From UBA5158 sp963692955 (GTDB lineage: Bacteria; Pseudomonadota; Gammaproteobacteria; DSM-16500): 64,000 bases of DNA. The stretch's first letter is position 1, and each line of letters begins with the position of its first letter. The notes beneath the pieces were generated by a model, which saw nothing but the letters and a program-made list of their open reading frames with translations, did not search any database and was not told where the DNA came from. The translations under genes were made by a program, and so were the position numbers. Positions 56,601 through 64,000 of this stretch are shown here, piece after piece. Location: the NCBI GenBank assembly GCA_963692955.1, contig OY843587.1, positions 2,480,001-2,544,000 of the forward strand, written 5' to 3'.

Positions 56601-57461
56601 ATGAAATGGATGTTGACTCTTTTAGCATTACTTTTTTCAAACTACGCGTTCGCCTTTACTGACCCAGACATTACCGCGCCAGAGTCTAGCCAACAAAAAG
56701 ATGCTAGACAAGCAATGGAAAACGCGAAGCCGTTATTTTTTAAATGGTTTAACGTGGTCGTAGTGAACGAAGCTGAAGTTGAGCAAGCGGCGGCAAACTT
56801 AGTTAACGAGTATCTTAGTAAATTAAAAAACTGCGAACAAGGGACATTTAAATATCCAACTCAAAACTACCTCGGCGGTCACCGCGTTAATAACGAATTA
56901 CAACCCGCTTATATTTTGAATGTGGCTACAGTCATCAGCAAAGCTGACAATATTTGCGAAGTCACTACCACCATTTATACTAATCCCACCTCACAAAATC
57001 AGTGTGATTATACACTCAAAAGTTTGGCTGCCATTTCAAAACCGGTTGATATAAAATTATCTCAGCAAGGTGACAGCAGCGTGGTAGGCGCGGCGATTCA
57101 AGCAGCGCAAGATTGTCATCAACTATATTCAGTAATGACAGATAGCTTTTCAAATTCACAACGTGTGTTCGCTGAAAAATTGCAGCAATGCGCTGCGGGA
57201 TCCTATTTAGTCGGCAATAAAATTATTACCTTATCAGGCTTTAAAGACGATAAGTGCGGGTACCAATCGGTTCATAATATGGATGGCAAAGATATCGTCG
57301 TCCACTGCAAGTTTTCAAAAGCCAGCATTGACGTTCTCACCCTTTTTCAATTAGCACGGCTGGACGGACACCCTAAGTTTTATAGAAAGTCTTCGCCCGC
57401 AGAACAGTCGGCGATGACACAAGCGATGAAAGAATGTGATATACCTGATAATCCATTTTAG
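56601..57461 (+). CDS. Exported Cys-containing hypothetical protein
   Basis: 286 residues with a signal peptide (LLALLFSNYAFA) and GGAG 7 nt upstream of the ATG. Eight or more Cys are spread over the mature chain (KNCEQG, DNICEV, NQCDY, DCHQ, QQCAAG, DKCGY, VHCKF, KECD), suggesting disulfides in the periplasm or outside. No known domain recognised. It converges with 57458-58384 (4-bp overlap). Confidence 0.66.
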   Translation: MKWMLTLLALLFSNYAFAFTDPDITAPESSQQKDARQAMENAKPLFFKWFNVVVVNEAEVEQAAANLVNEYLSKLKNCEQGTFKYPTQNYLGGHRVNNELQPAYILNVATVISKADNICEVTTTIYTNPTSQNQCDYTLKSLAAISKPVDIKLSQQGDSSVVGAAIQAAQDCHQLYSVMTDSFSNSQRVFAEKLQQCAAGSYLVGNKIITLSGFKDDKCGYQSVHNMDGKDIVVHCKFSKASIDVLTLFQLARLDGHPKFYRKSSPAEQSAMTQAMKECDIPDNPF

Positions 57462-58384
57462 CGGCGCATACGCAGGCTAGATTCTGGCGAATCATGTTCT
57501 TCAGGCGCGACGCTTTCCGCTTTGCTAGTAGCGGAAATTCCCCGGTGCGACGCGCTACGCTCACTGAAATTAAGTTTGACGTCGACCGTGGCGATAGATT
57601 TAAGTATGGTTTGGATAGCTTCCGAAAATACCGGTGGCTTGCCATGTTTAGTTTCAAACTCCGCCATCTGTTGAAAACCGGCGCTCAATTTCGCATTAGT
57701 TTTATCTAAAATCGCGTTCATTTTCATTTTACAAATCTCAGGATCGGAATCGTGTCGGCCCGCGAGTTGACGCAATTCACGCTGCGCCGTTTTGCAAGTC
57801 TCTTGACAAGAAATCATTAACGTAGCGTCGCGGTTTACTTGTCGCATCACATCCACCAAGCCCGGCTTAGCCACCACGACCGCGGTTAAATTATTAAAAT
57901 CCGCGGCGACGTTTAACGCGGTTTTTTTAATTGACGCGATAACGCTGTCTTCGTCTAGCTTCATGAGCTTATCTTTTTTATCGACTTTAACGCCGTTAAC
58001 ATTCGTATTAATTAATTTAAAAACTTCTTGTACCGCATCTTGATAATCAGCCAAGGTTTTATCTTTACTATTACGGATTTTATTTAACGCGGTGGCTTCG
58101 ATATTAATTAAACTAGGCGCGTTGGGAGCGATATATTTTTTTTCCAGCGCGGTCAAGCCGGTTTGCAATTGTTGCGCGGATAAATCTTGTTGCGAATTTA
58201 AAGCGTGCACGTCGTTAAGAAATTCTAAATTTTCATTACTGTAAATATTAGTTAACACCGTCATAAGTTCGGCGCGGACGTCTTTACCTTCGGGAGAATA
58301 TAAATGCGATTCTTGGCCGCTGAACGCTTTCGCTTGAAAAGCTTCTTCTTTTAAGAAAAATCCATGCGTGGTCGGGGTGGCCAT
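57458..58384 (-). CDS. Orphan soluble helical protein
   Basis: 308 residues, helical, no signal peptide or membrane segment. The centre has a Cys pair (SCQETCKTAQRELRQL) and the C-terminal part is Ser/Glu-rich with a basic end (ESSLRMRR). The N-terminus (HGFFLKEEAFQAKAFSG) lacks an obvious SD. Possible effector by context; not recognised. Confidence 0.6.
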   Translation of the reverse strand: MATPTTHGFFLKEEAFQAKAFSGQESHLYSPEGKDVRAELMTVLTNIYSNENLEFLNDVHALNSQQDLSAQQLQTGLTALEKKYIAPNAPSLINIEATALNKIRNSKDKTLADYQDAVQEVFKLINTNVNGVKVDKKDKLMKLDEDSVIASIKKTALNVAADFNNLTAVVVAKPGLVDVMRQVNRDATLMISCQETCKTAQRELRQLAGRHDSDPEICKMKMNAILDKTNAKLSAGFQQMAEFETKHGKPPVFSEAIQTILKSIATVDVKLNFSERSASHRGISATSKAESVAPEEHDSPESSLRMRR

Positions 58385-58558
58385 TTGCTGCCTATATAAT
58401 TTGTTTGATTGTCATCTAATTATAGTTCACCTATGGATAAAAATACCGCAAACCAATCAAGCGCTTGCAAATAGGTGATTCTTCTGTAGAACCGCAGTTA
58501 AGCTAAAAAAGGAATATAATGTAAGGGTGTAGTGTTACCTTTGTGGAGGCAAGTCACT

Positions 58559-58900
58559 ATGAAAACAATGAAACTTATAATGTTCGCAAGTGTGTCTTTC
58601 ATGATATTAAGCGGCTGTATTGTGGCGCCAGTTGATACGGGTTATCCACCCAGTCACTATTATTATGACTCAACGTATTATTATTCTAATACGGCATATC
58701 CATACACTACCGTTTATCCATACTATTACGGGTATTATCCAAACTCATATTACTATCGCTACAATGGGTATTATCATCCTAATGGCTATTACAACCACGG
58801 ATACTATTACCACAATGGTTATCATGGTGGTTACTATCATGGCGGTTATTATGGTCATGGCGGCGGTGGCTACCATGGCGGCGGCGGTCATCACCACTAA
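58559..58900 (+). CDS. Tyr/Gly/His-rich lipoprotein
   Basis: 113 residues from ATG 58559 (GGAGG 10 nt upstream); the frame to 58532 adds nine. The N-terminus ends in a lipobox (LSGC) typical of an acylated lipoprotein. The mature part is almost only Tyr, Gly, His, Pro and Asn, with GYY, HGGYY and a closing His run. It may be surface-attached and metal-binding, or of structural use. Low complexity prevents homology inference. Confidence 0.68.
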   Translation: MKTMKLIMFASVSFMILSGCIVAPVDTGYPPSHYYYDSTYYYSNTAYPYTTVYPYYYGYYPNSYYYRYNGYYHPNGYYNHGYYYHNGYHGGYYHGGYYGHGGGGYHGGGGHHH

Positions 58901-59985
58901 GCAGTTTTGTGAAGTGCCGTTGCTGAGTCAACATCCATTTCCATGCTAGGAGATGGATGTTGAGGATTGTGTTTACGTTTGCAATTGGTAAATAAGCTAA
59001 ATGCGCTGACACTAACTCTTCTCAAACAATTTTTATTCGCGAACAATAAATATAACGCTCCCACCGCTCCCATAATCAAAATGCCCGTCGGGAAAACTAA
59101 ATTTTCACAAATCTCTGTCGAAATTCTCGCGCCATACGGAGAAAAATTCGTTGGCGGCGTGCGCTCCATTAAAAAATGACAGACTGACTCTGAATTCAGA
59201 ATATCTGCTTGCGGCAACGTTTCCAATCCATAATGTTGATTGTTATCGGCCGAATATATTTTATGATATTGATTGCGGAAAGGACGCGCGATATTGGCGA
59301 TATGCGGCGGCAGATCTTTATCACTCATTATCATTGAAGTGACCGTGTGCATGGCATCTTCTAACGTCATTTTATAATACTGCATGAGTGTTTGCTTCAC
59401 CCAATGCACACAGCTATCAAACTCAAAAGAATTATTTTTAAATTCTTTGAGTTGTTTTAGCGTGAGTTGATGCATTAAATAAATAGTGTCTTCGAAACTA
59501 AAATCCTGACGGATGAATTCACGAAACGTCGACGCCACATCCCAATTATTTAGATATTTTTCTTGGTCGCGTCGGTATAAAACCATTTGCATATTTTTAT
59601 CATCGGCGCAATGAATAATGTCTACGCTCATTTTTCTTGAGAGGACTTTGAGATGCAGAGGAGTTAAACCATATTCATTTACCAGAGATCCATAGTTTCC
59701 AGAGTAGCGCTGCACTTGTCGATTTATCACCGATGCTGCTTCAACGATAGCTTTTTGCAAACTAACGCCGTCGATTATTTTCTTGCTCATCAAATCATAG
59801 CTAGTGGTCATAATCCTAAATAATAATTCTTGTAAGCCCTGCATTTCACGCGAGTCAATTTTACTCAGGCTAAATTTTTCTTGGAACGTTAACACTTCGG
59901 TGAGCAGCCCAACTTCATATTCTTCGCAGCCACACACCAACGCTAAGATTTCTTTAGGTGTTAATTCAGAATTGGACGTAGTCAT
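58897..59985 (-). CDS. Tail-anchored orphan protein, 362 aa
   Basis: Helical body with an N-terminal LTPKEILALVCGCEEYEVG segment, then a C-terminal membrane helix (about 295-315, FPTGILIMGAVGALYLLF) and a ~45-residue polar tail with Lys/Arg/Pro. The architecture matches the proteins at 42.7 and 45.4 kb, though I see no confident sequence match. It may be another member of the effector-like set. It converges with 58559-58900 (4-bp overlap). Confidence 0.64.
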   Translation of the reverse strand: MTTSNSELTPKEILALVCGCEEYEVGLLTEVLTFQEKFSLSKIDSREMQGLQELLFRIMTTSYDLMSKKIIDGVSLQKAIVEAASVINRQVQRYSGNYGSLVNEYGLTPLHLKVLSRKMSVDIIHCADDKNMQMVLYRRDQEKYLNNWDVASTFREFIRQDFSFEDTIYLMHQLTLKQLKEFKNNSFEFDSCVHWVKQTLMQYYKMTLEDAMHTVTSMIMSDKDLPPHIANIARPFRNQYHKIYSADNNQHYGLETLPQADILNSESVCHFLMERTPPTNFSPYGARISTEICENLVFPTGILIMGAVGALYLLFANKNCLRRVSVSAFSLFTNCKRKHNPQHPSPSMEMDVDSATALHKTA

Positions 59986-60309
59986 ACTATCTCTTAAATA
60001 AACAAAAAAACCTGTTGGTCGAATTTATAATGACAGTTATTAAACCATTTATTCTTGAAAAAGTGAATTAGTAACCATCTTTTATTGAACAAAAAATCAC
60101 ACTAAGCATCCCAAAATTACTGGAAATACCATTCGGTAAACAAAATAATGGCTAAGCCTAGCAATTAAAAGGATTTTTTAAGAACAATAAGATAAATAAT
60201 TAAACAAAAATCCGCGGCAATAATCAAAAGTGTTATACTCGTATTTGAATATAATTTTCACAAACTAATCAATAATTACAATGTAGTATGTCAACGGAGG
60301 ATAATATTT
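59986..60309. promoter_or_regulatory. Intergenic region with an extended -10 promoter
   Basis: 324 bp, AT-rich. TGTTATACT (60231-60239) is an extended -10 element about 70 bases before the ATG of 60310-60678, with no good -35. A strong SD (CGGAGG) is 10 nt from that ATG. No gene or RNA otherwise visible. Confidence 0.45.
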
Positions 60310-60678
60310 ATGTTACGGTCCCGCGTTGGTTTAGCTTTAATCGTCGCATTAAGCTTATTCTCGATCTCAAGCTATGCCGACGATGGTATGTACTATAACA
60401 ATGGTATGTCGATGTCCGATCACTCTATGTACGGCCATCCTTATGCCTCCAACAATGGGTATGTAAGATGCTTCGTGGTCAAAGGTCATAACCACGCTGG
60501 TAAATTCATCCCAAGACATAGAGTTTGCTTATCCAGCCACGGATATGCGACTTGCGCTAAATACGTTTACTCCATCACCCCAATGCACAGAGATAGATAT
60601 TGCTCGCAATGGGCGTGGCATGGCTATCACCACGGCTGGTACGGTCGTCACCACCATTCTTGCCATTGGAAACATTAA
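60310..60678 (+). CDS. Small secreted His-rich protein
   Basis: 122 residues. Signal peptide MLRSRVGLALIVALSLFSISSYA. The mature part has four or five Cys and His-rich stretches near the C-terminus (YHHGWYGRHHHSCHW). A metal-binding or host-surface role is possible. The gene is followed by a strong hairpin (60687-60734). Family not recognised. Confidence 0.7.
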   Translation: MLRSRVGLALIVALSLFSISSYADDGMYYNNGMSMSDHSMYGHPYASNNGYVRCFVVKGHNHAGKFIPRHRVCLSSHGYATCAKYVYSITPMHRDRYCSQWAWHGYHHGWYGRHHHSCHWKH

Positions 60679-60686
60679 AAGAATCG

Positions 60687-60734
60687 GTTAGAAGTTATTA
60701 CTAATGAGACGATTTGTTAGTAGTAACTTCTAAC
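60687..60734 (+). terminator. Strong hairpin after 60310-60678
   Basis: An 18-bp stem with a single G-U or mismatch position (60687-60704 with 60717-60734) and a 12-nt loop. No long T-run follows, so termination or 3'-end protection is likely rather than a textbook terminator. Confidence 0.5.
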
Positions 60735-60843
60735 ACTCTTATTCGCCGTTTCGAGAATTAAATCAAGCCTAGCTTGCAGTCATCTATTAGCGCTAAAATG
60801 AGAGTAACGAAAACGAGTTGACGACCATAGGGCTAACACATAC

Positions 60844-62727
60844 ATGGATAGTAACTTACTGAACCTCATCAAAGCCAGTAAACTATTTTCATCGCTAGAT
60901 GACGCGGGTAGAAAAAAATTAATTCCCATGTTGCACGAAATCAAACTGAAAAAAAACCGCTTTATATTCCGTCAAGGTGAATTATCCGACGGTGTGTTTC
61001 TCGTGATGAGCGGCAAATTAGTCGCGATGTTAAAGACCGTCACCGGTGAAAATAAAATCCTTTCGGAAATACGCCCTGGCGAAACTCTCGGTGAAATCGG
61101 CGCATTGTCCCATGAACCGCGCGGCGCGTCGATCAAGGCGCTAGAGGATTGTATTTTATTCAAATTAAGCTGTGAAAATTATTTCAAATTATGCGAACAA
61201 TATCCCTCTTTACTATTACAAACGATGTCCGTGTTAGCGACACGTTCACGCAGTCTCATCGAAATGCTCACCGCACGCGAACCGGCAAAAAAACATATCG
61301 CCATTTTGCCCGCCAGCAAACATACGCGCATCAAAGAATTATCCGACGCGCTATTTAAAAATTTACATGGCTTCGCCAACGTGACGGTGCTATCGGATTA
61401 CGATGACACCTTAGCGCATAAAACATTAACGCAATTGCAAAAACATATCGAAGAATTAGACGGCAACAATAGCAAAATATTATATATTCTCGGTCTGCAT
61501 GATTCGCCTTTAAGTAAAGCGTGCTTTGAAAATGTCGACGCTTTGTATGTAGTGGGTAACGGTCGCTCGAAAGCGTATTTAAATCCCGTCACGCATAAGC
61601 GTTTGCATAACGCGGAACTTTCCTACAAAGCGAGCCCTGAATTACTTCTAGTTTATCCGGACGGGAAAAAATCACCGGTGGCGACGTCGAAATGGTTGAA
61701 ACTAGTCAACTTCGGCATGCATCATCATGTGCGTCTCAGTGAAGAAAAAGATTTGCGGCGCATTTTGCGTTTTATCACCGGTACCGCGGTAGGTTTGGTA
61801 TTGGGCGGCGGCGGCGCGCGCAGTTGGGCGCACATCGGCGCGATTAGAGCGCTGCAAGAGTCCGGCATTCCCATCGATTTAATATGCGGCACTAGTGGTG
61901 GCGCGATCGTCGCGGGCTATTATGCGCTGCATGAATCGGCGGAAGACAGCAAAGATGAATTAAACGATTTGAGTAAAATAACTTATAAAGCCGCGTCGCT
62001 CGCACATATCACTTGGCCGGCGGTGTCTATTTTTGACGGTGGCAGCTTCACGAAAAAGCAGCAAGAAATTTTCGGCCATAAAAAAATTGAAAATCTTTGG
62101 CTGCCATTTTTTTGCGTCTCATGTAATCTCACCAAAAGCATTCCCGTCGTGCACAGCCGCGGCGAATTATGGAAAAAAATCCGCGCCAGCACCGCCGTGC
62201 CAGGCATTTTCCCGCCGGTCGTGATGCATGGACAATTACATTTAGACGGCGGTATCGTCAATAACTTACCTACCGACTTAATGAAGAAATTTTCCAGCAG
62301 CATCGGCACGTCCATCGCGGTGGAATTAATTCATGTGACGCAAGAAGCAAAAGACTACAACTTCCCGCCCATCTTGCCGCTTATCCCCACGATTTTATCG
62401 AAACTAGGTTGGGGTTATAAAGACTATAAATTTCCAAGCTTCGTCGATACCTTTTTAAAATCATTATTAGCGGGTTCATCCGTCAAACAAAACGAAAACG
62501 CCCTAGCCGCGGACATACTAATCAGCCCAACGCTATCCCATTACGATTTGCTGCGCGTGACGTCAAAGCAGCAAAAAGAATTAATTAAGGTCGGCCATAA
62601 AGCCACGCTAGAAACATTAAAAAGTCCTAAAAAACGCAAAGAAAACCGCCTCGATCATAAAGTTTCTATACACAGCAAAACAACAACGCGCAAAACCAAA
62701 TTGCATGACAAGACAAAAACCGATTAA
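60844..62727 (+). CDS. Patatin-like phospholipase with N-terminal cNMP-binding domain
   Basis: 627 residues. The N-terminal ~130 residues are a cNMP-binding domain (FRQGELSDGVFLVMSGKLVAML, GETLGEIGALS) with the GE and R of the phosphate cassette (EPRGAS). The patatin domain has GGGGARS at 321-327 (oxyanion hole), GTSGG at 349-353 (catalytic Ser351) and DGGIVNNLP (catalytic Asp, about 465). A Lys/Arg-rich tail follows. This NTE/RssA-like architecture hydrolyses phospholipids, possibly under ligand control. SD is weak. Confidence 0.9.
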   Translation: MDSNLLNLIKASKLFSSLDDAGRKKLIPMLHEIKLKKNRFIFRQGELSDGVFLVMSGKLVAMLKTVTGENKILSEIRPGETLGEIGALSHEPRGASIKALEDCILFKLSCENYFKLCEQYPSLLLQTMSVLATRSRSLIEMLTAREPAKKHIAILPASKHTRIKELSDALFKNLHGFANVTVLSDYDDTLAHKTLTQLQKHIEELDGNNSKILYILGLHDSPLSKACFENVDALYVVGNGRSKAYLNPVTHKRLHNAELSYKASPELLLVYPDGKKSPVATSKWLKLVNFGMHHHVRLSEEKDLRRILRFITGTAVGLVLGGGGARSWAHIGAIRALQESGIPIDLICGTSGGAIVAGYYALHESAEDSKDELNDLSKITYKAASLAHITWPAVSIFDGGSFTKKQQEIFGHKKIENLWLPFFCVSCNLTKSIPVVHSRGELWKKIRASTAVPGIFPPVVMHGQLHLDGGIVNNLPTDLMKKFSSSIGTSIAVELIHVTQEAKDYNFPPILPLIPTILSKLGWGYKDYKFPSFVDTFLKSLLAGSSVKQNENALAADILISPTLSHYDLLRVTSKQQKELIKVGHKATLETLKSPKKRKENRLDHKVSIHSKTTTRKTKLHDKTKTD

Positions 62728-62757
62728 TTTTCTTTAAAACCCAATGGAGTTAGCAAA

Positions 62758-63327
62758 ATGAAAACTATTTTCAAAACCTTATTAGCAACAGTAATTTTAG
62801 GCTTCTCAAGTATCAGCGTGGCCGCTGACACTTACGTACTAGACCCAGGACATACATTTGTTTTATGGCACATCAACCACTTTGGCTTTTCCAACCCGAC
62901 CGGCAAATGGATGGCGAACGGCACTTTAATCCTCGATGAAAAAGACCCAAAGAATAGTAAAGTAGACGTACTCATCCCCTTAGCAAACTTAACCACTGGC
63001 ATTCCCAAACTAGACACGCACCTAAACAGCAAAGATTTTTTTGACGTCACCACCTATCCCAGCGCGAAATTCGTCAGCAACAAAGTAGAAGTCACCGGCC
63101 AAACCGCAAAAGTGTACGGCACCCTAACCCTACACGGCGTTTCCAAACCCGTCGTCCTAGACGTCACCCTAAATAAAATCGGCATCAGCCCCATCACCAA
63201 CAAAAAAACCGCCGGCTTTAGCGCCAAGACCCAAGTAAAAAGATCTGACTTCGGCATTAACAAATATCTCCCAGGCTTAGGCGATGACGTAACAATAGAA
63301 ATAGAAGCAGAAGGCGCGACCGGATAG
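62758..63327 (+). CDS. YceI-family periplasmic protein
   Basis: 189 residues; signal peptide (LLATVILGFSSISVAA), GGAG 8 nt before the ATG. The YceI lipocalin-like pattern is present: TYVLDPGHTFVLWHINHFG, F-x-N-P-x-G near 42, DTHLNSKDFFDV and KPVVLDVTLN. Homologues bind isoprenoids or polyisoprenoid-like lipids in the periplasm. It follows the patatin gene by 30 bp and could be co-transcribed. Confidence 0.93.
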   Translation: MKTIFKTLLATVILGFSSISVAADTYVLDPGHTFVLWHINHFGFSNPTGKWMANGTLILDEKDPKNSKVDVLIPLANLTTGIPKLDTHLNSKDFFDVTTYPSAKFVSNKVEVTGQTAKVYGTLTLHGVSKPVVLDVTLNKIGISPITNKKTAGFSAKTQVKRSDFGINKYLPGLGDDVTIEIEAEGATG

Positions 63328-63394
63328 TTTTTTAAAAAAATAAAAAAGATTTTAAATTTTTTATTTTATTAAGTTAAAAAATATTTCCTTTTCG

Positions 63395-63497
63395 CTATCC
63401 CGAGTCAGAAAACGTTGATCGTCGAGAACCGCAGCGCAGCATACATCAGTATGCGAGCAGCGGATCGCAGAGGATCAGCGTTTTATGGCCGGGATAG
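63395..63497. repeat. Large imperfect palindrome
   Basis: Nested arms: CTATCCCG (63395-63402) with 63490-63497, AAAACGTTGATC (63409-63420) with 63473-63484 (one mismatch) and CATAC (63440-63444) with 63449-63453. The ~100-base unit could form a long hairpin in RNA or a cruciform in DNA. It resembles intergenic palindromic repeats of some Legionellales by general form; I see no second copy in the window. The rest of 63328-63709 is otherwise gene-poor. Confidence 0.6.
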
Positions 63498-63585
63498 TAG
63501 AAAACAAAATAGGTAAAGCAGGAAGTGATCGAGGTGCCAATTAATTGACAAGTGGAAGTCTTAGCGAGGCTTTAGGCGTCCCAAC

Positions 63586-63750
63586 CTAAGGGATGCACAC
63601 CGTCTCGAGCCGCTGACCGCCTAGTAGTAACTCATAGGGCAACGATTCACGTCCTGCTTTATAATAAGCATACTCATTCTCAAGCGTATTGCAAACAAAA
63701 TTTCGGCGATCAACGACTTGCTTTTTTCTCTGCAAAGCGGGGAAAAGCAC
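63586..63750 (-). CDS. Possible short ORF, or fragment of a lost gene
   Basis: 54 codons from GTG 63748-63750. The reading (VDRRNFVCNTLENEYA ... PYELLLGG) looks like a real protein C-terminus in composition, but it overlaps the 3' end of the serine hydrolase frame (63710-64000) by 41 bases and has no good SD. Either a small gene, the remnant of a neighbour brought in by deletion, or chance. Confidence 0.3.
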   Translation of the reverse strand: MLFPALQRKKQVVDRRNFVCNTLENEYAYYKAGRESLPYELLLGGQRLETVCIP

Positions 63751-64000
63751 GATTTATTTCACCGCTGCCCGTAGTGCGTTGATCCGACAAACTAATATCC
63801 GTTAAACTACTCGCGACAATATTTGCGATCGCGCGCCGGTCGAACATGATTTGATTTATGCTAGTGGGGGTAGGGTGTGTGCGGCTAGTTAAAATAATAA
63901 TATAAGTTTGTGTGACGGGATCAATCCATATAGACGTGCCTGTGTAACCCGTGTGGCCATAAGAACGTATCGGAAAAAATAAACCGCGCGCTGTGTAATT
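63710..64000 (-). CDS. Serine hydrolase (beta-lactamase family), C-terminal part
   Basis: 97 codons to a TGA at 63710-63712; the 5' part lies beyond the window. The segment SYGHTGYTGTSIWIDP followed by YIIILTSRTHPTP is the C-terminal HTG box and closing strand of class-C-like serine hydrolases and penicillin-binding esterases. Signal sequence and catalytic SxxK are not in view. Confidence 0.75.
   Translation of the reverse strand, partial: NYTARGLFFPIRSYGHTGYTGTSIWIDPVTQTYIIILTSRTHPTPTSINQIMFDRRAIANIVASSLTDISLSDQRTTGSGEINRAFPRFAEKKASR

Noticed and set aside
60972..62315. Minus-strand and alternative-frame ORFs over the patatin gene
   Set aside because: The patatin frame carries all catalytic motifs; the others have none.
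63520..63535. Short match to a 23S rRNA string (TTGGCACCTCGAT on the minus strand)
   Set aside because: Only about 13 bases agree and the neighbouring rRNA sequence is absent.

Overview
The window is chromosomal DNA of a gammaproteobacterium, most likely of the order Legionellales or a close intracellular relative. Two conserved operons have the E. coli gene order: nnrD-tsaE-amidase-mutL-miaA (minus strand, 0.2-5.6 kb) and plsY / tsaD // rpsU-yqeY-dnaG-rpoD (7.5-13.8 kb). The rest is dominated by long proteins without clear relatives: many have one C-terminal membrane anchor, ankyrin-like pieces, or look like secreted effectors. This is the usual look of a host-associated genome with a large effector set. 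I cannot name the species.

Layout. 0-16.5 kb is housekeeping: tRNA modification, mismatch repair, peptidoglycan amidase, oligoribonuclease, phospholipid synthesis, the macromolecular-synthesis operon, and a radical-SAM/UdgX-type uracil-DNA glycosylase pair. At 17.2 kb lies a tRNA gene with a CAT anticodon, best read as tRNA-Ile2. Its 3' part is repeated at 22.06 kb and 23.99 kb, so two small tandem islands (17.26-22.10 and 22.10-24.03 kb) appear to have entered this tRNA. Neither carries an integrase. Island 1 holds an AbiE type IV toxin-antitoxin pair, a KTSC protein, small orphan genes and a gene resembling the SpvC/OspF phosphothreonine-lyase effectors that is split by a frameshift at a run of seven A. 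Island 2 holds one gene whose paralogue stands just outside the last tRNA fragment.

From 25.7 to 41 kb is an AT-rich accessory stretch. It contains a frameshifted PAS histidine kinase, a BLUF photoreceptor with all key flavin residues, a DUF2490-type protein, an alkylsulfatase, a GNAT enzyme, a cyclic-nucleotide-binding protein, a frameshifted nucleotidyltransferase, a P-loop kinase and several orphan proteins. From 40.8 to 63.3 kb come a GAF-PAS-EAL phosphodiesterase, a family of tail-anchored orphan proteins, Asn/His/Tyr-rich secreted proteins, a FadL-porin/GDSL-lipase pair, an APC permease with an odd start, a LamG surface protein with ten 39-bp Ser repeats, a triple YbjQ-domain protein, a cNMP-patatin phospholipase and a YceI protein. 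The window ends in a large palindrome and the 3' end of a serine hydrolase gene.

The strongest candidates for something new are the integrase-less tandem islands with 11-bp-spaced direct repeats near their ends, the split SpvC-like gene, the two orphan paralogue families, and an SD-sequestering double hairpin before the 47.5 kb gene. All functional statements rest on motifs read by eye; no database search was run.
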